64,000 nucleotides of DNA from assembly GCA_025769875.1 (NCBI GenBank), contig JAGFNK010000189.1:27765-91764 (forward strand), read 5' to 3'. The translations under genes and the position numbers were made by a program. Under the pieces are notes generated by a model. That model saw only the letters and a program-made list of their open reading frames with translations. It was not told the DNA's origin and did no database searches. Shown piece by piece: positions 12,375 through 22,539 of this stretch. This DNA is from Russula earlei. Taxonomy: Eukaryota > Basidiomycota > Agaricomycetes > Russulales > Russulaceae. Position 1 is the stretch's first letter; each line of letters opens with the position of its first letter.

Positions 12375-14052
12375 ATGGGCAATTGCGCCTCCAATAACGA
12401 GGAAGCTGACGGCAAGGCCCGCTCAGATATGATAGACCGTCAGATCGAGGAGGACGCGAAGAAATTTAAGCGGGAATGCAAGATCTTATTGCTCGGTGCG
12501 TCGACCCTTCCGATCCTCGCGGTCAAAATCCCATTTCATCCCTCCTGCGAGAAAATCCTCTCGTTCATATCGTGGACGACAAGTGCTAATGGGCTGCTCA
12601 TCCCACTCTTACGCGTCATGATACCATCCATCATGACTGTATGCTCGGCGCATCTCTCGCGTCCAACGCTTCTTCATACATCATCAACCTCGCGCCCATG
12701 TATGGATGCACGTACCACCACTTAATCCACACTCGACTGTCCTTAACCTCTCATTGACCTCGAATATTCCCGCATATGTACTCACGCTACCTTTCTTACC
12801 TTTCTGTTAGGTTCCGGCGAGTCCGGAAAGTCGACAATTGTCAAGCAAATGAAGATTATCCATCAAAATGGCTACATGCGAGACGAGCTTCTCGCTTTCC
12901 GACCACTTATATGGAAAAATCTTCTAGAGAGCGCCCGCGATGTCGTTCAGGCCTTGGCAAAGTTCAACCTTGAACCTATAAGTCCCTCCAACAAAGTACG
13001 TCGTCTTACTTCTCTCTGCTTTCTTTCTTTCTTTCTCTCTCTTTCTTTCTACCCTCCCGTTATCCCAGGCCAATTGCGAACGAATCATGAGCTACCAGCT
13101 GGTCACCGACAATCCACAATTCTTCTTCAGTCCCGACATCGCTCAGGCTGTGCAGGAAGTATGGGCAGATGAGATCATACCTGCATTGATGGACCATTCG
13201 TCCAAATTCTATTTGATGGACAGTGCTAGCTAGTGAGTCGCACCCTGCTGTCTAGTCCCTTTCATATACACTTACTATCTATCCAGCTTCTTCACGGAAG
13301 CAAACCGAATAGCAGGCGAGTGACTACGTACCGTCCAAAGAAGACGTGCTCCGCGCCCGTGCAAAAACAACCGGCTATCACAGAGACTCGCTTCTCTATG
13401 GGTTCATTATCAATACACATGGTTGATGTGGGCGGGCAGCGGTCAGAGCGTAAGAAGTGGATACACAATTTCGAAAGCGTCACAAGTATCATATTTTGTA
13501 CGGCATTGTCCGAATATGATCAGGTCCTGCTCGAGGAGAAGAACCAGGTGTGTAATCTATTTCGCCAACGTACGACGAAGCGACTAATCTATCAATCATA
13601 GAATCGCATGGCGGAGTCTCTTGTTCTTTTCGAGTCAGTGATCAACTCACGGTGGTTCTTGCGTACCTCGATTATCCTTTTCCTGAACAAGATCGACGTA
13701 TTCAAGACCAAGCTCCCCAAGGTATCCCTTCCCCATCATCAAATCCTTCCGGCCCTGCTGACTTTACCTTCCTTCAGGTTCCCTTAGACAAATTCTTTCC
13801 CGAATACACCGGTGGCACGGATGTCAACAAAGGCGCTAAATACATTCTTTGGCGGTTCATGCAAGCGAACCGCGCACGACTAAATGTGTATCCCCAGTAA
13901 GCATATTCGTAATCTCGTTTCTTGCCCTGCTATAGACGAGCCTGGAATCTAGTATCACGCAAGCCACCGACACCTCTAATATCAGACTAGTTTTTGTCAC
14001 CGTGAAAGAGACGATTCTACAGAATGCTCTCAAAGAATCGGGTATCCTATGA
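12375..14052 (+). CDS. Heterotrimeric G-protein alpha subunit, fungal group III (cAMP pathway), with two frame breaks
   Basis: Membrane-associated GTPase that in fungi of this class activates adenylyl cyclase. Start at 12375: MGNCASN has a myristoylation glycine and a palmitoylation cysteine. Exon 1 ends 12495; an unusually long intron (12496-12810) splits the P-loop so that G plus SGESGKST is rebuilt. [15 protein letters not shown], the switch-I block [20 protein letters not shown] (switch II), [12 protein letters not shown] (NKxD) and the C-terminus [14 protein letters not shown] all match the family. The C-terminus lacks the pertussis-toxin cysteine, as expected for group III. Two single-base +1 breaks lie 55 nt apart: at 13321 (GAG TGA C before DYVPSKED) and at 13376 (an extra T between TTG and ITETRF). 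They are too close to be spliced out without losing essential switch-I residues. An essential gene with two breaks in 60 bp suggests sequence error, but decay cannot be excluded. Confidence 0.9.
12496..12810 (+). other. Long intron inside the G-alpha P-loop
   Basis: 315 nt, GTGCGT donor and GTTAG acceptor; about five times longer than other introns here. No reading frame or RNA gene was recognised in it. Confidence 0.7.
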
Positions 14053-15247
14053 TACTTCACGCTGTGGCTTTTCTTGTACTCTGTTTTCACTTCTGTCTTT
14101 CATATCTTTTGTGGATTTGATACGAATCGTTCTATTGTCGGTGCGCCATTTCCCACTCTTTGAGACACCATATGACCGTTACTGACATTCCGTATAGCCA
14201 AGTTACGCCCCAGCAATGTCTCTATATATCTACCACATGACAACACATTTCATTCGTCGCATCGTCTTCTCACCCACCCCTCCGCATCATCTCCTCTACG
14301 TGTGTCCCCTACTCATCTGCATATGTCCTTCGACGTGACGCCTTGTAAGGTGGCCGAGTAAGAGTCCAGGGTGGTGGTGCCCCCCTAAATTTCCTGACTC
14401 CTATTCCACTGTGACTCTCAAGCGCTGCGCTCTTCTCGTCACCTCCCTCGCCTCCACCTTTTCCATGCTACAGTCCGCACAACCGTCCATGTCCTCCTTT
14501 TCTTCAATGCCCTCTCCTTGCACGTGGTAGACATCCTGAATATCCGATCGTCATACTTCGTCCTCTCCCCTATGCACTCGATCTTATGTGTCCCATCCTT
14601 GCGCTTCGTGGAGTAGAACTGGTGTTACTTTATCCATGCGTCTTGGACTCTACATTAGTTGCACAACGGTTTTTTTGCGCGCGGTGCGCTGTACAACCCA
14701 AAAGTTGTTTTTACTACGTAGGAGGGTATATCACACGCAGGAAATTTGATCCCAGAACAAGCAGTGCTCCCTTACTTTCGATGCTTCATCGATGACGGTC
14801 ATGGGATGCGGATGCGTTCGTTCATTCATGAGCCCGGAATAGTAATTTACCCTTTTTCGGGATAATGCACAGCACGCACGGACCGGATGCTGGCGAGCGG
14901 CTGGTGATCGTCAGTCGGAAGTATTCGAGAGGGGGGCACATCCGTATTTGTTTATGGAGTGCGCGCCAAGCCACGCTCAGTGACTATGAATACTACCCTT
15001 CCTGTGCTGCTGTGCCGTGGACAGCACTAGTCGTGACTGAGAGTGGATAGAAGCCGGCTTGATCACGATAGCGAGGAGAAACGTTCGTGTCCATTTTCAA
15101 AGTCAATGCATACAGTCCAGCGTCGACGTAAAGAAGGCTCAGTGCCCAACAATAAAGAAGCTTACGTTTGCGCTGTACGCAGTTTTGACGTGTATCTAAC
15201 CAAGATAAATAAAGTCATGTCATGGCTCGTCGTGCGCCAGAGCAAAA
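14053..15247. other. Intergenic region between convergent G-alpha and CFEM genes
   Basis: About 1.2 kb holding the 3' untranslated regions of two convergent genes. CT-rich to about 14,560, then mixed. I looked for tRNA-like A/B boxes and repeats and saw nothing supportable. Confidence 0.45.
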
Positions 15248-15969
15248 TCACAAGGCAAAGAAGGAGAAGGCAAGAGCTAGCACGAATCCAATGCCGCTAA
15301 ATAACCCACAAGTTCGGACATTCACCGAGTCGTTGGCCTTCGAGGTGGGGGACACAACGGATGCGGTGGAGCCAGTCGTTGAAGGGGCGATAGTCGTGGT
15401 CGGCGCGGTCGTGCTTTGTTTCGCGGGGTTCATGGGACCTAGTGAGGACAAGACAGTGTTGACAGAGGTGGGAGTACTCCCGATAGTCGATGAAGCTGCT
15501 TTGAAACTAATCAGCAAAAGGTAGTTGCGCGGGCAACGGCGGCGATGATTTACCAGAGAGTGTCGGAGACGGGGAGGAAACCCCTGAAATTTGATGAAGA
15601 GTAAGAAACTGTTCTCATCATGGTGCGAAAGAGACGGTGGACAACCTGAGCATAAATTGTCCAAGTATGTTGCTCCCGCCTCAGCGTCAGCGGTCGTGCA
15701 TTGGTCTACGAGGCATGATGTCACCGAGTTGGCGAACGCATCACTTGAACAGATGCAGCTGACGTCCGTTCTGCAGATAAAACAAGAAACTAAGTGCGAT
15801 GGCATTTTACTGGAAGAAAGCCTTACGCCGAGCAACCCGCCGTTTGCGCGGCGGTCTGTGAACAGGTTTGAACGCAAGGTGGCGGGGGAACTGGAGTCTG
15901 GGGGAACACTTGGAAAACGGACAGAGAAATAGTCGAAAATATAAGGCAAAGGGTGGAGAGGCAGACCAT
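15248..15969 (-). CDS. Secreted GPI-type CFEM protein 1
   Basis: Small cell-surface protein with a CFEM domain, a fungal eight-cysteine module that in some members binds haem. Start at 15969 gives a signal peptide (MVCLSTLCLIFSTISLSVFQ). Exon 1 (15827-15969) holds CVQTCSQTAAQTAGC; a 56-nt intron (GTAAGG...CTGCAG) is removed; exon 2 holds DVSCICSS, CLVDQC and LC. The cysteine spacing is C-x3-C-x9-C-x3-D-x2-C-x-C-x11-C-x4-C-x15-C, exactly the CFEM pattern including the aspartate that serves as haem ligand in characterised members. A 30-nt exon and a Ser/Thr/Pro-rich stalk follow, then a hydrophobic tail (GIGFVLALAFSFFAL) typical of GPI attachment. Roughly 180 residues, frame intact after splicing. 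A TATA-like sequence lies about 45 nt upstream. The function could be iron/haem handling or adhesion; not resolved here. Confidence 0.88.
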
Positions 15970-16988
15970 TGCGGATGATTCGATACCGGACACTGAGGGT
16001 TTGAGCGCATTTTTTATACACGAGGGGAAAGTTAGGGGGGGCCGACTGTGAGTCTAGGTTGCAGATTCCGCAGAAGGCAGAGGGATGCAAAAATTGCAGT
16101 ATGGTATGTATCTCATTCCGACCGATCCGGATCTGGGGACCGTGGGGGAACTGAGCCGTGCTTCAGGAAGAATCCTAATCCCGTGTGGGGTGGAGACTGG
16201 CTTTAAAGAGAAATGTTCGCGCGCTATCCCGTATCTTGGTGATGACAGTTCTCTCGATCCCGCGTTCTGTAGCGGGGTATAAAAACCCTCGTAAAGCCTC
16301 TCTAAGAGGCCAAGAGCGAAGTCAAATTTCGAATCTCTTGTCTTGCTTGTGACAATAGCGATCAATAGCAATTCCCTCTCATCATCACTAGCGTCTAACT
16401 GTCGATTACTCAATCACTCCCACGCTTGACAGCCAATCAATCGGGCCGCACAGTTGTTGGCCCGCAGTGGGACAGGCACCAGGCAATCGGACAACATCTG
16501 TGGATGCACCACAAACCTAGTCGATGCTTTACTGATGGCTCTGGCTTAAAGTAGACACTAATGGGAGTCTGTCCCTCTTTTTTGGAGCAAAATCACCAAT
16601 TTTTGGGGTTCAATCCATGTTGTCCCGGGACATTGCGGCCAACTACTGTACGGCACAACGTCGATAGGATAAAGAATGAATAAAGTTTTAGTCATAGCTG
16701 GTGCTAAGACTTATCGTGGTGTCGCCTTATCGATAACCGCTTATTAGTTATTGAGCCCAGCGGCCGATCCACTGAAACGGCTCTTGGCTCGTTCAGTTCT
16801 TCAGATTGCCGTCAACTGAACGCGAGATAGATCAAACGCCGGAACCGCTTGTTTCAGCTAATATCCCTCAGTTGGAGTCGACGCAACCTTTATTACGACC
16901 TTATCAAGAGGGATTTACGCCATGGGTTTGTCAAAACCTCATAAAATGAGAATAGAATTGCGTCGGACAAAACCAAACCCTCCCAAGC
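15970..16988. promoter_or_regulatory. Divergent intergenic region, CFEM 1 / HAK transporter
   Basis: About 1 kb between divergent starts; shared regulatory space is possible. A minus-strand frame at 16054-16413 has no family resemblance and no signal peptide, and I do not call it. Confidence 0.45.
16008..16020 (-). promoter_or_regulatory. TATA-like box of CFEM gene 1
   Basis: On the minus strand GTATAAAAAA about 40-50 nt ahead of the ATG at 15969. Confidence 0.5.
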
Positions 16989-19900
16989 ATGTCCACGTCC
17001 ACGTCCAATTCAGATCATGAGGATCTCCGAGTCACTGCGAAGAAGCGCAGCGCTGTGCGTGTCACCGGCTTGGCCCTTGCCGTACTTAGTTTCCAGACGC
17101 TTGGTACTGTCTTCTTCTCTTCTCCCTCCTGCACAACAACATGACCCACGTAACTCAGGGATTATCTACTCCGACATTGGCACCTCACCTTTATACGTAC
17201 TTAATGGCATCTGGTCCACGTCTGGCCCTGTTCCTTCTCAGGAAGATGTCATCGGAGGCGTCAGCGCTATTGTTTGGGCTCTGACATTTCTCCCCCTCTG
17301 TAAATACGTGAGTGCCTTGGTCATCCTTTTCTCCATTGAAAACTGAATTCCTCAATGCCACCAGGTCTTTATCTGTTTGCGGTTTGGTACATATGAAGGT
17401 TGGCACAGATGTTATGGCTCTGGTGTAAATCTCACGCCTGGTTCTCCTTCAGGCGAGGGTGGTCCGTTTGCGTTATTTCAAGGGATCTATCCCCCAAAGT
17501 ACTTCCACAATACACCTACTCACGATTCTTTGATGGCCGGAAAGCGGTCATGGCAAGATATCAAGCCTCCACCATCGTTTCGTTGGCCCATGTTGCTCTG
17601 GGTATATACTTTTTGTTTCTCTTTTTTTGGCTCGCAAGTAATCTTCATAGGCTCTCCTCGGCACAAGTTTAACGATGGCCGACGGCGTTTTAACTGCCGC
17701 CGTTTCTGTTACGAGTGCGGTAGGGGGCATTGGTCTGTACTTCGCAAGGTCAGTCTCGCGAGCCCGCTAAATTATCTGTATAGCCGTCGCCAAGCCATCT
17801 GTCTCAAATGACGTAGTTCCTATCTCTATTGTACGCCAGTCCATCACCTACTGCCTTACATATCTCACCGATGACAGGCCTTTCTAATTGCACTGTTCTT
17901 TGCACAACCTTTTGGCACCGGGCGTTTGTCGTTCGCGTTCGCGCCAGGTGTGCACTTATGGTTCTTTCTCAACCGCCTTCTCCGTCTCACGAAGTTTGGC
18001 AGTCACCTTTGTCTGGCTGCTCCTCATTGCCACGACGGGCATTTACAACATCACAACGTTTCCGGGCATTTTTCGCGCTTGTGATCCTTCGCGCGCCATC
18101 ATGTGTAATTACAGGACTTTGGACGGTACCCAGCAGCCTGATTAATCTGTTCCTAGATTTTGTGCGTACGAAAAATTATGACACACTCTCTGGTGTGTTG
18201 TTGGCTATTACCGGCTGTGAGGCACTTTTCGCCAAGTAAATCCCTCACCTCTTTTGTGCCTCCATTTAATTGATCCGTTGTCATTGACAGTCTTGGACAT
18301 TTCAATATGCTCTCAATTCAGGTATGGTGTTGGTGTTTTGAATGTCTTGATTGGTACTCATTAGATTTCGGACAGATTTCTTTCTCGTCTTTCGTTTATC
18401 CCTCACTAGTACTTGCCTACCTTGGGCAAGGTTCGCGTCTCGTCGTCGACGGAGTGAATGTTCTTCCAAATGTCTTCTACCTTACAATCCCAGGCAAACA
18501 CAACGGGCCACTTGTTCTGGATACTCTATGTCTTTGCGATCCTCGCGACACTCATCGCTTCGCAGGCAATGATCACGGCTTCGTTTTCTTTAGTTCAACA
18601 ACTCGTGAACATGCGTTGTCTACCTCCGTATGTGCACTTCTCCAAAATGATATTTGGCTCAGCCTGCCTATTCATTCGTTCAGGTTCCGGATGGTAAATA
18701 CATCAGACGACATCCAAGGTCAAATTTATATACCTGTCGTTAATTGGACTCGTGCGTTATGCCCTCTTCAATATGAACTTTCCTAACTTTGATATCCAGT
18801 TATGGTTGTGACTATCGTCCTAGTCGCCGCTTTCAACGACTCTGCTAAACTCACCAATGCCTACGGCTTTGCCGTAGCGACGGTCATGTTCACTACAAGC
18901 ATACTCATTTCGATGCAGATGCGCTATGTCAAACATCTTCCTTATATAGTTGGGATTTCGTATCTACTCTTCTTCGGATTCCTGGATGGTAACCGAGTAT
19001 TCATCATATTTCGTGCCGTTTCTGAAATCATCCAGGCCTTTTCTGGGGCGCATCCTTGAAGAAGGTTCCACAGGGTGCATGGGTACCGCTCATGATAGGG
19101 TTGATTCTGTGAGGCTTTGTTTGAGTCTGCCCACAAAGCGCTGGGTGCTAAATCATGCTTCAGTCTTGGCATTATGACGTTCTGGACATGGGCCAAGGTA
19201 CCACATTTCCCTCGTTCTTCCATGACAATATTGATACCCCCCAGGGACTAGAGGATGGGTTCGACCGCAAGAGCCGAAGGCGGCTAGACGGGTTCATCGT
19301 ATCAGACGGTGCCCGCAACGTGTTCGAAGAATCAGAAAAACGCGGCGAAATTGAGGTCGTGCAACAGTTAGATGTCGACATAAACGCTACCACTTTGTAC
19401 TACCTCGAACCTCGCCTTTCGGACTCGGCAGGCGAAGTGGAGGAACATCGTGCGCTGACTCGTCTCCCAATATTGGCAATCTTCCATGGCATAGCACACG
19501 AGCGTGGAGTGCCACCCTCATTCATCGGTATCACGACCTCTTCCAACTCCCCTGGTCCACCATGCGCTTAAAATCTTCCCCATTCAGGATTTATCCGGCA
19601 GTGGCCTGCCCTTCCTCGTTTTGGCATTTTCCTCACGGTGTCTGTCCTTCCCGTGGCACACGTCAAAGATGGGGATCGCTACGTGGTCGGCCGCGTCGAC
19701 ACTCTGCCTGGTTTTTACGGCGTCTTGCAGTATCTTGGCTTCCGTGATGAACCAATGCTCCACCTTGACGAGATAGTGACAAAAATCAATGAGCTGGAGA
19801 CTCGCCTGGATTCTGCTAGGGCTGGGCGGCTTTTCACTCTGCTCGTGGACCACTCGCGCAGGTCGACGCATATGTATGTATTGTCGGCATTTGATCTGTA

Positions 19901-20132
19901 GTACTGTGGACTGAGCGCGTGGCGCAGCGTGCCCCACTACGCGGTCAGAAGTAAAGGCGTGAAGATAGGCCGAATCACACCTGTCATGAATTACATTCGC
20001 CGCGTACTCATAGAAGAAGTTTACGGGCGCCTCAGTAAGGCATGTCATGTCAATACTAGAGTGGAGTCTGACTCTTGTGTAGGCATTATGTTCCCCGACA
20101 CTGTGGGCTGGGTGGCCCCCCCCGATGAGTAG
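16989..20132 (+). CDS. HAK/KUP/Kup-type high-affinity potassium transporter
   Basis: Plasma-membrane K+ uptake protein with about 12 membrane segments and a large cytosolic C-terminus. Start at 16989 (MSTSTSNSDHEDLRV); VTGLALAVLSFQTLG joins over an intron to IIYSDIGTSPLYVLNGIW, the family signature for the first helix and selectivity region. Other conserved blocks: GEGGPFALFQGIYPP, LTMADGVLTAAVSVTSAVGG, LIALFFAQPFGTGRLSFAF, LLLIATTGIYNITTFPGIFR, GVLLAITGCEALFAN, YPSLVLAYLGQG, SQAMITASFSLVQQLVN, NAYGFAVATVMFTTS, KKVPQGAWVPLMIG and ERGVPPSFIGFIRQWPALP. Every frame change coincides with a GT-AG intron that restores the conserved sequence, so the gene appears complete and intact, at roughly 800 residues. 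Flanked on both sides by minus-strand CFEM genes: divergent with CFEM 1 and convergent with CFEM 2. Family assignment is certain; regulation by K+ starvation is family knowledge only. Confidence 0.93.
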
Positions 20133-20725
20133 GCGACCCGTCTTTTATCACCGATACGTACCGCTGACCCCACTATTCTCTCTAAAGGATGATACACGTT
20201 GGTGTAACTGCGACAATATGATGATGTAGGGGACGTCTTGTATGGGAAGTAAAAGCAATATTATGAGATTGGAGGCTAATAGTAGCCAGCAGCAGGCAAC
20301 CAGATATTGTGTACGGTACGAGAGTACTACTACTGTGATGATCGCGATCCGTCCATGGCAATCGACATCCCTCTTGGACTAATGAGTAATCAATGACTCC
20401 CAAAAGTCTGGACTCCCTCATGCCATGTTCTGACTTGAGGGCAGGTCAAGGTTTATAATTTAGGCAGGCAGATCAAATTCAGACCAGCGAACTGACCGGC
20501 CCGCGCTAAGCAACGGGATTGTTCAGATTGGGAATGAGTGGGTAAAACTCAAATTATTTATAAGAGGGTATCAGAATTTGGCAAGCCCTTGGATACACGT
20601 CGAAGTAAATATATATATTTTCCCCTTCCATCCGTAACGTAACTAGACCTCGCCATATGTCCCCGTAGAAAGTCACATAGGAAAGGAATGCCTCAAGTCA
20701 TACCATGATGTCGATCACCGTTCGA
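20133..20725. other. Convergent intergenic region, HAK / CFEM 2
   Basis: About 590 bp carrying both 3' ends. AT-rich stretch around 20,540-20,640 may include polyadenylation signals. Nothing else seen. Confidence 0.45.
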
Positions 20726-21266
20726 TTACAAAGTAAAGGCGCCCCCGAGAGCGACACCCGCAATGGCGACGAATACGGTGAGGAATGGTAGCTGCTCAAT
20801 GGAAGTGATGGCATTGGACTTCTGGGTGGCGGAGGGGGAGGACGACGTCGAATTGGAGGTAGAGCTTGCGCCGCTGGAAGATGTAGAAGATGATGCTGTG
20901 AGTATGGTCAGCGGAACGAAGTCATCGAAACAATCCGTATGGAATACATACAGCTGCACTCTTGCTTCTGTAGTTGAAGTGCAGCCTGTTGATCTGCAGC
21001 CGTGCAGTTTGCAGTAAGACATGCGGCCGCTGCGCTCTGGAAGGATGCACTGCTGCAAGATACAGGTCAAGTCGGTGCTGTAAAATCGAGCGGAGTCAGG
21101 GCGGGAGGATGAGCCGATCGAGGAAAGCGAACAGAGAAGTGCAGGTGCTGTTAGCCAAGCCTGCGTTGACGCAACCGAGAATACATGCATCAGGCGTCTG
21201 GGCAGACACGCCAATTGCTGAACTGAGAGCCAAAGTAAAGACGATGTGAAGAGGGTTGACCAACAT
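20726..21266 (-). CDS. Secreted GPI-type CFEM protein 2 (one apparent frame break)
   Basis: Second CFEM protein. Start at 21266 gives signal peptide MLVNPLHIVFTLALSSAIGV followed by CILGCVNAGLANSTC. An intron (GTTCGC donor, TTTTACAG acceptor) joins to TDLTCI. The expected CSSASFQSAAAACLTANC then lies in the +1 frame: the genome has ATC TTG CAG where ATC TGC AGC would continue, an extra T near 21058. With that shift the spacing after the aspartate is D-x2-C-x-C-x11-C-x4-C-x15-C, identical to CFEM 1. A further intron (GTATGT...CACAG) leads to a Ser/Thr-rich stalk and a hydrophobic C-terminus (VFVAIAGVALGGAFTL) suited to GPI anchoring. Apart from the single base the gene looks functional; it may be a sequence error or a recent pseudogene. 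The spacing shared with CFEM 1 suggests an old duplication. Confidence 0.8.
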
Positions 21267-21911
21267 GGCGGTTGGGGTGCAAATGGTTCCACTTGGCCAA
21301 CAACCGTTGGGCTGCCCTTTTTGAGGGCCACGGTGAATTAGACTTTTTTTTAGGGTAATGATTATATAACAATGTCCCACACAGAGGTTTTTCATTCCAT
21401 CATTGCGCCCACCCACATCGTCGATCAATTGATAGTTGTTGTCATTGGAGTTGCAAATGGAGGAGTTGCAAATAAGTGCTTGTTGCATTGTATTGGAATT
21501 CGAGCGTGTGCATGCCGGTCAACACAAATCTCAACGTCCTCCTCGGTAGAGGTCCGGTTTCGCCCTGATTTACTGTAACTCTTTTAAGGGATGGACTGAG
21601 CTCATAGTGCGGTTTGTCCAATCTCAAAACAAAACCAACCCTATATGTTGGCGGCTGAAGCCCAGGGCCAGGAACTGGAATCCATCAGTGGTCATAGGCC
21701 AAGAACCTTATCCGCGAAAGTTTCCCACGGGCGAGGGCCAAACGACGCCGCGAGCGATTTAAAAAAAAAAAACGGTCTCGATGCTTCTACATAGAGATCG
21801 CGACGTCGTTGTGATGACCCCCCGAGCCCCAATGATCTCGTAACCCAGTAGTCTTCTGGGGTCAAGCTACTTGTTCCCGTGACCCCTTGCTGGATCAGTA
21901 TCATTCCTATA
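21267..21911. other. Upstream region of CFEM 2
   Basis: About 640 bp without a supported gene; contains a 12-A tract near 21,760. Ends at the TA-flanked MITE. Confidence 0.4.
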
Positions 21912-22535
21912 CTATCACCTATGGGGAACTCGCCATTCCACTACCATCTCGCCAGTCACAAATGTCACGAAAGTAACGGGCATGTAACACATGCCAAATC
22001 AAAGTCCGCCCAGGATGAATGTATTTACAAAGGCAATTTGATTAGGTGGGGACTACGGAAAACAGTTGTAATGGAGTAGCATTATCGAAATCCAGGACTT
22101 GGCTATGTACGGAACGCGGCGCTCACATCATGGGCCAGTGCCGCACGAGTAAAAGTAAAAGGTCGATATATATCATTATTATAGCTGCCTGTAGCCGCTG
22201 CTCATATGTATGGTCTTGTGCTGGCCGATTGGACCGCCTGTAACATGGCATTAAGAGGATAAAACAGCAGTGACCCAGACTCCTCCAACGGTGATCACCC
22301 AGCTGGAATCAAACTCCGCACTCCGCCATGACAGAAAGCGTGATGCAGGCGTGACCCCCAGCCAAAATACTACTCGAAAACCATTCAATGGACCTCCATT
22401 TTTCTTTGCTAGAATGACATTAATGGCACTCAATAGTATAACTACAAAGTTTTAAATGGGGTTGTTTGAGCAGATACAGGGGAAAATGAAATCGGCGAGA
22501 TGGTCGTGGAATGGCGAGTTCCCCATAGGTGATAG
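21912..22535. mobile_element. MITE with about 42-bp terminal inverted repeats and TA target duplication
   Basis: The left end CTATCACCTATGGGG and the right end CCCCATAGGTGATAG are inverted copies, and the match continues for about 42 bp with one mismatch. TA flanks both ends (21910-21911 and 22536-22537), as in Tc1/mariner-type insertions. 624 bp, no transposase. It sits directly ahead of the Noc1 fragment. Confidence 0.75.
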
Positions 22536-22539
22536 TACT

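Noticed and set aside
15222..15524. Plus-strand frame of 100 codons with a possible membrane segment
   Set aside because: It is antisense to the stalk and GPI tail of CFEM 1, whose cysteine pattern and splice sites are far stronger evidence.
16054..16413. Minus-strand frame of 119 codons upstream of CFEM 1
   Set aside because: No homology or signal peptide; the signal-peptide ATG at 15969 explains the gene without it.
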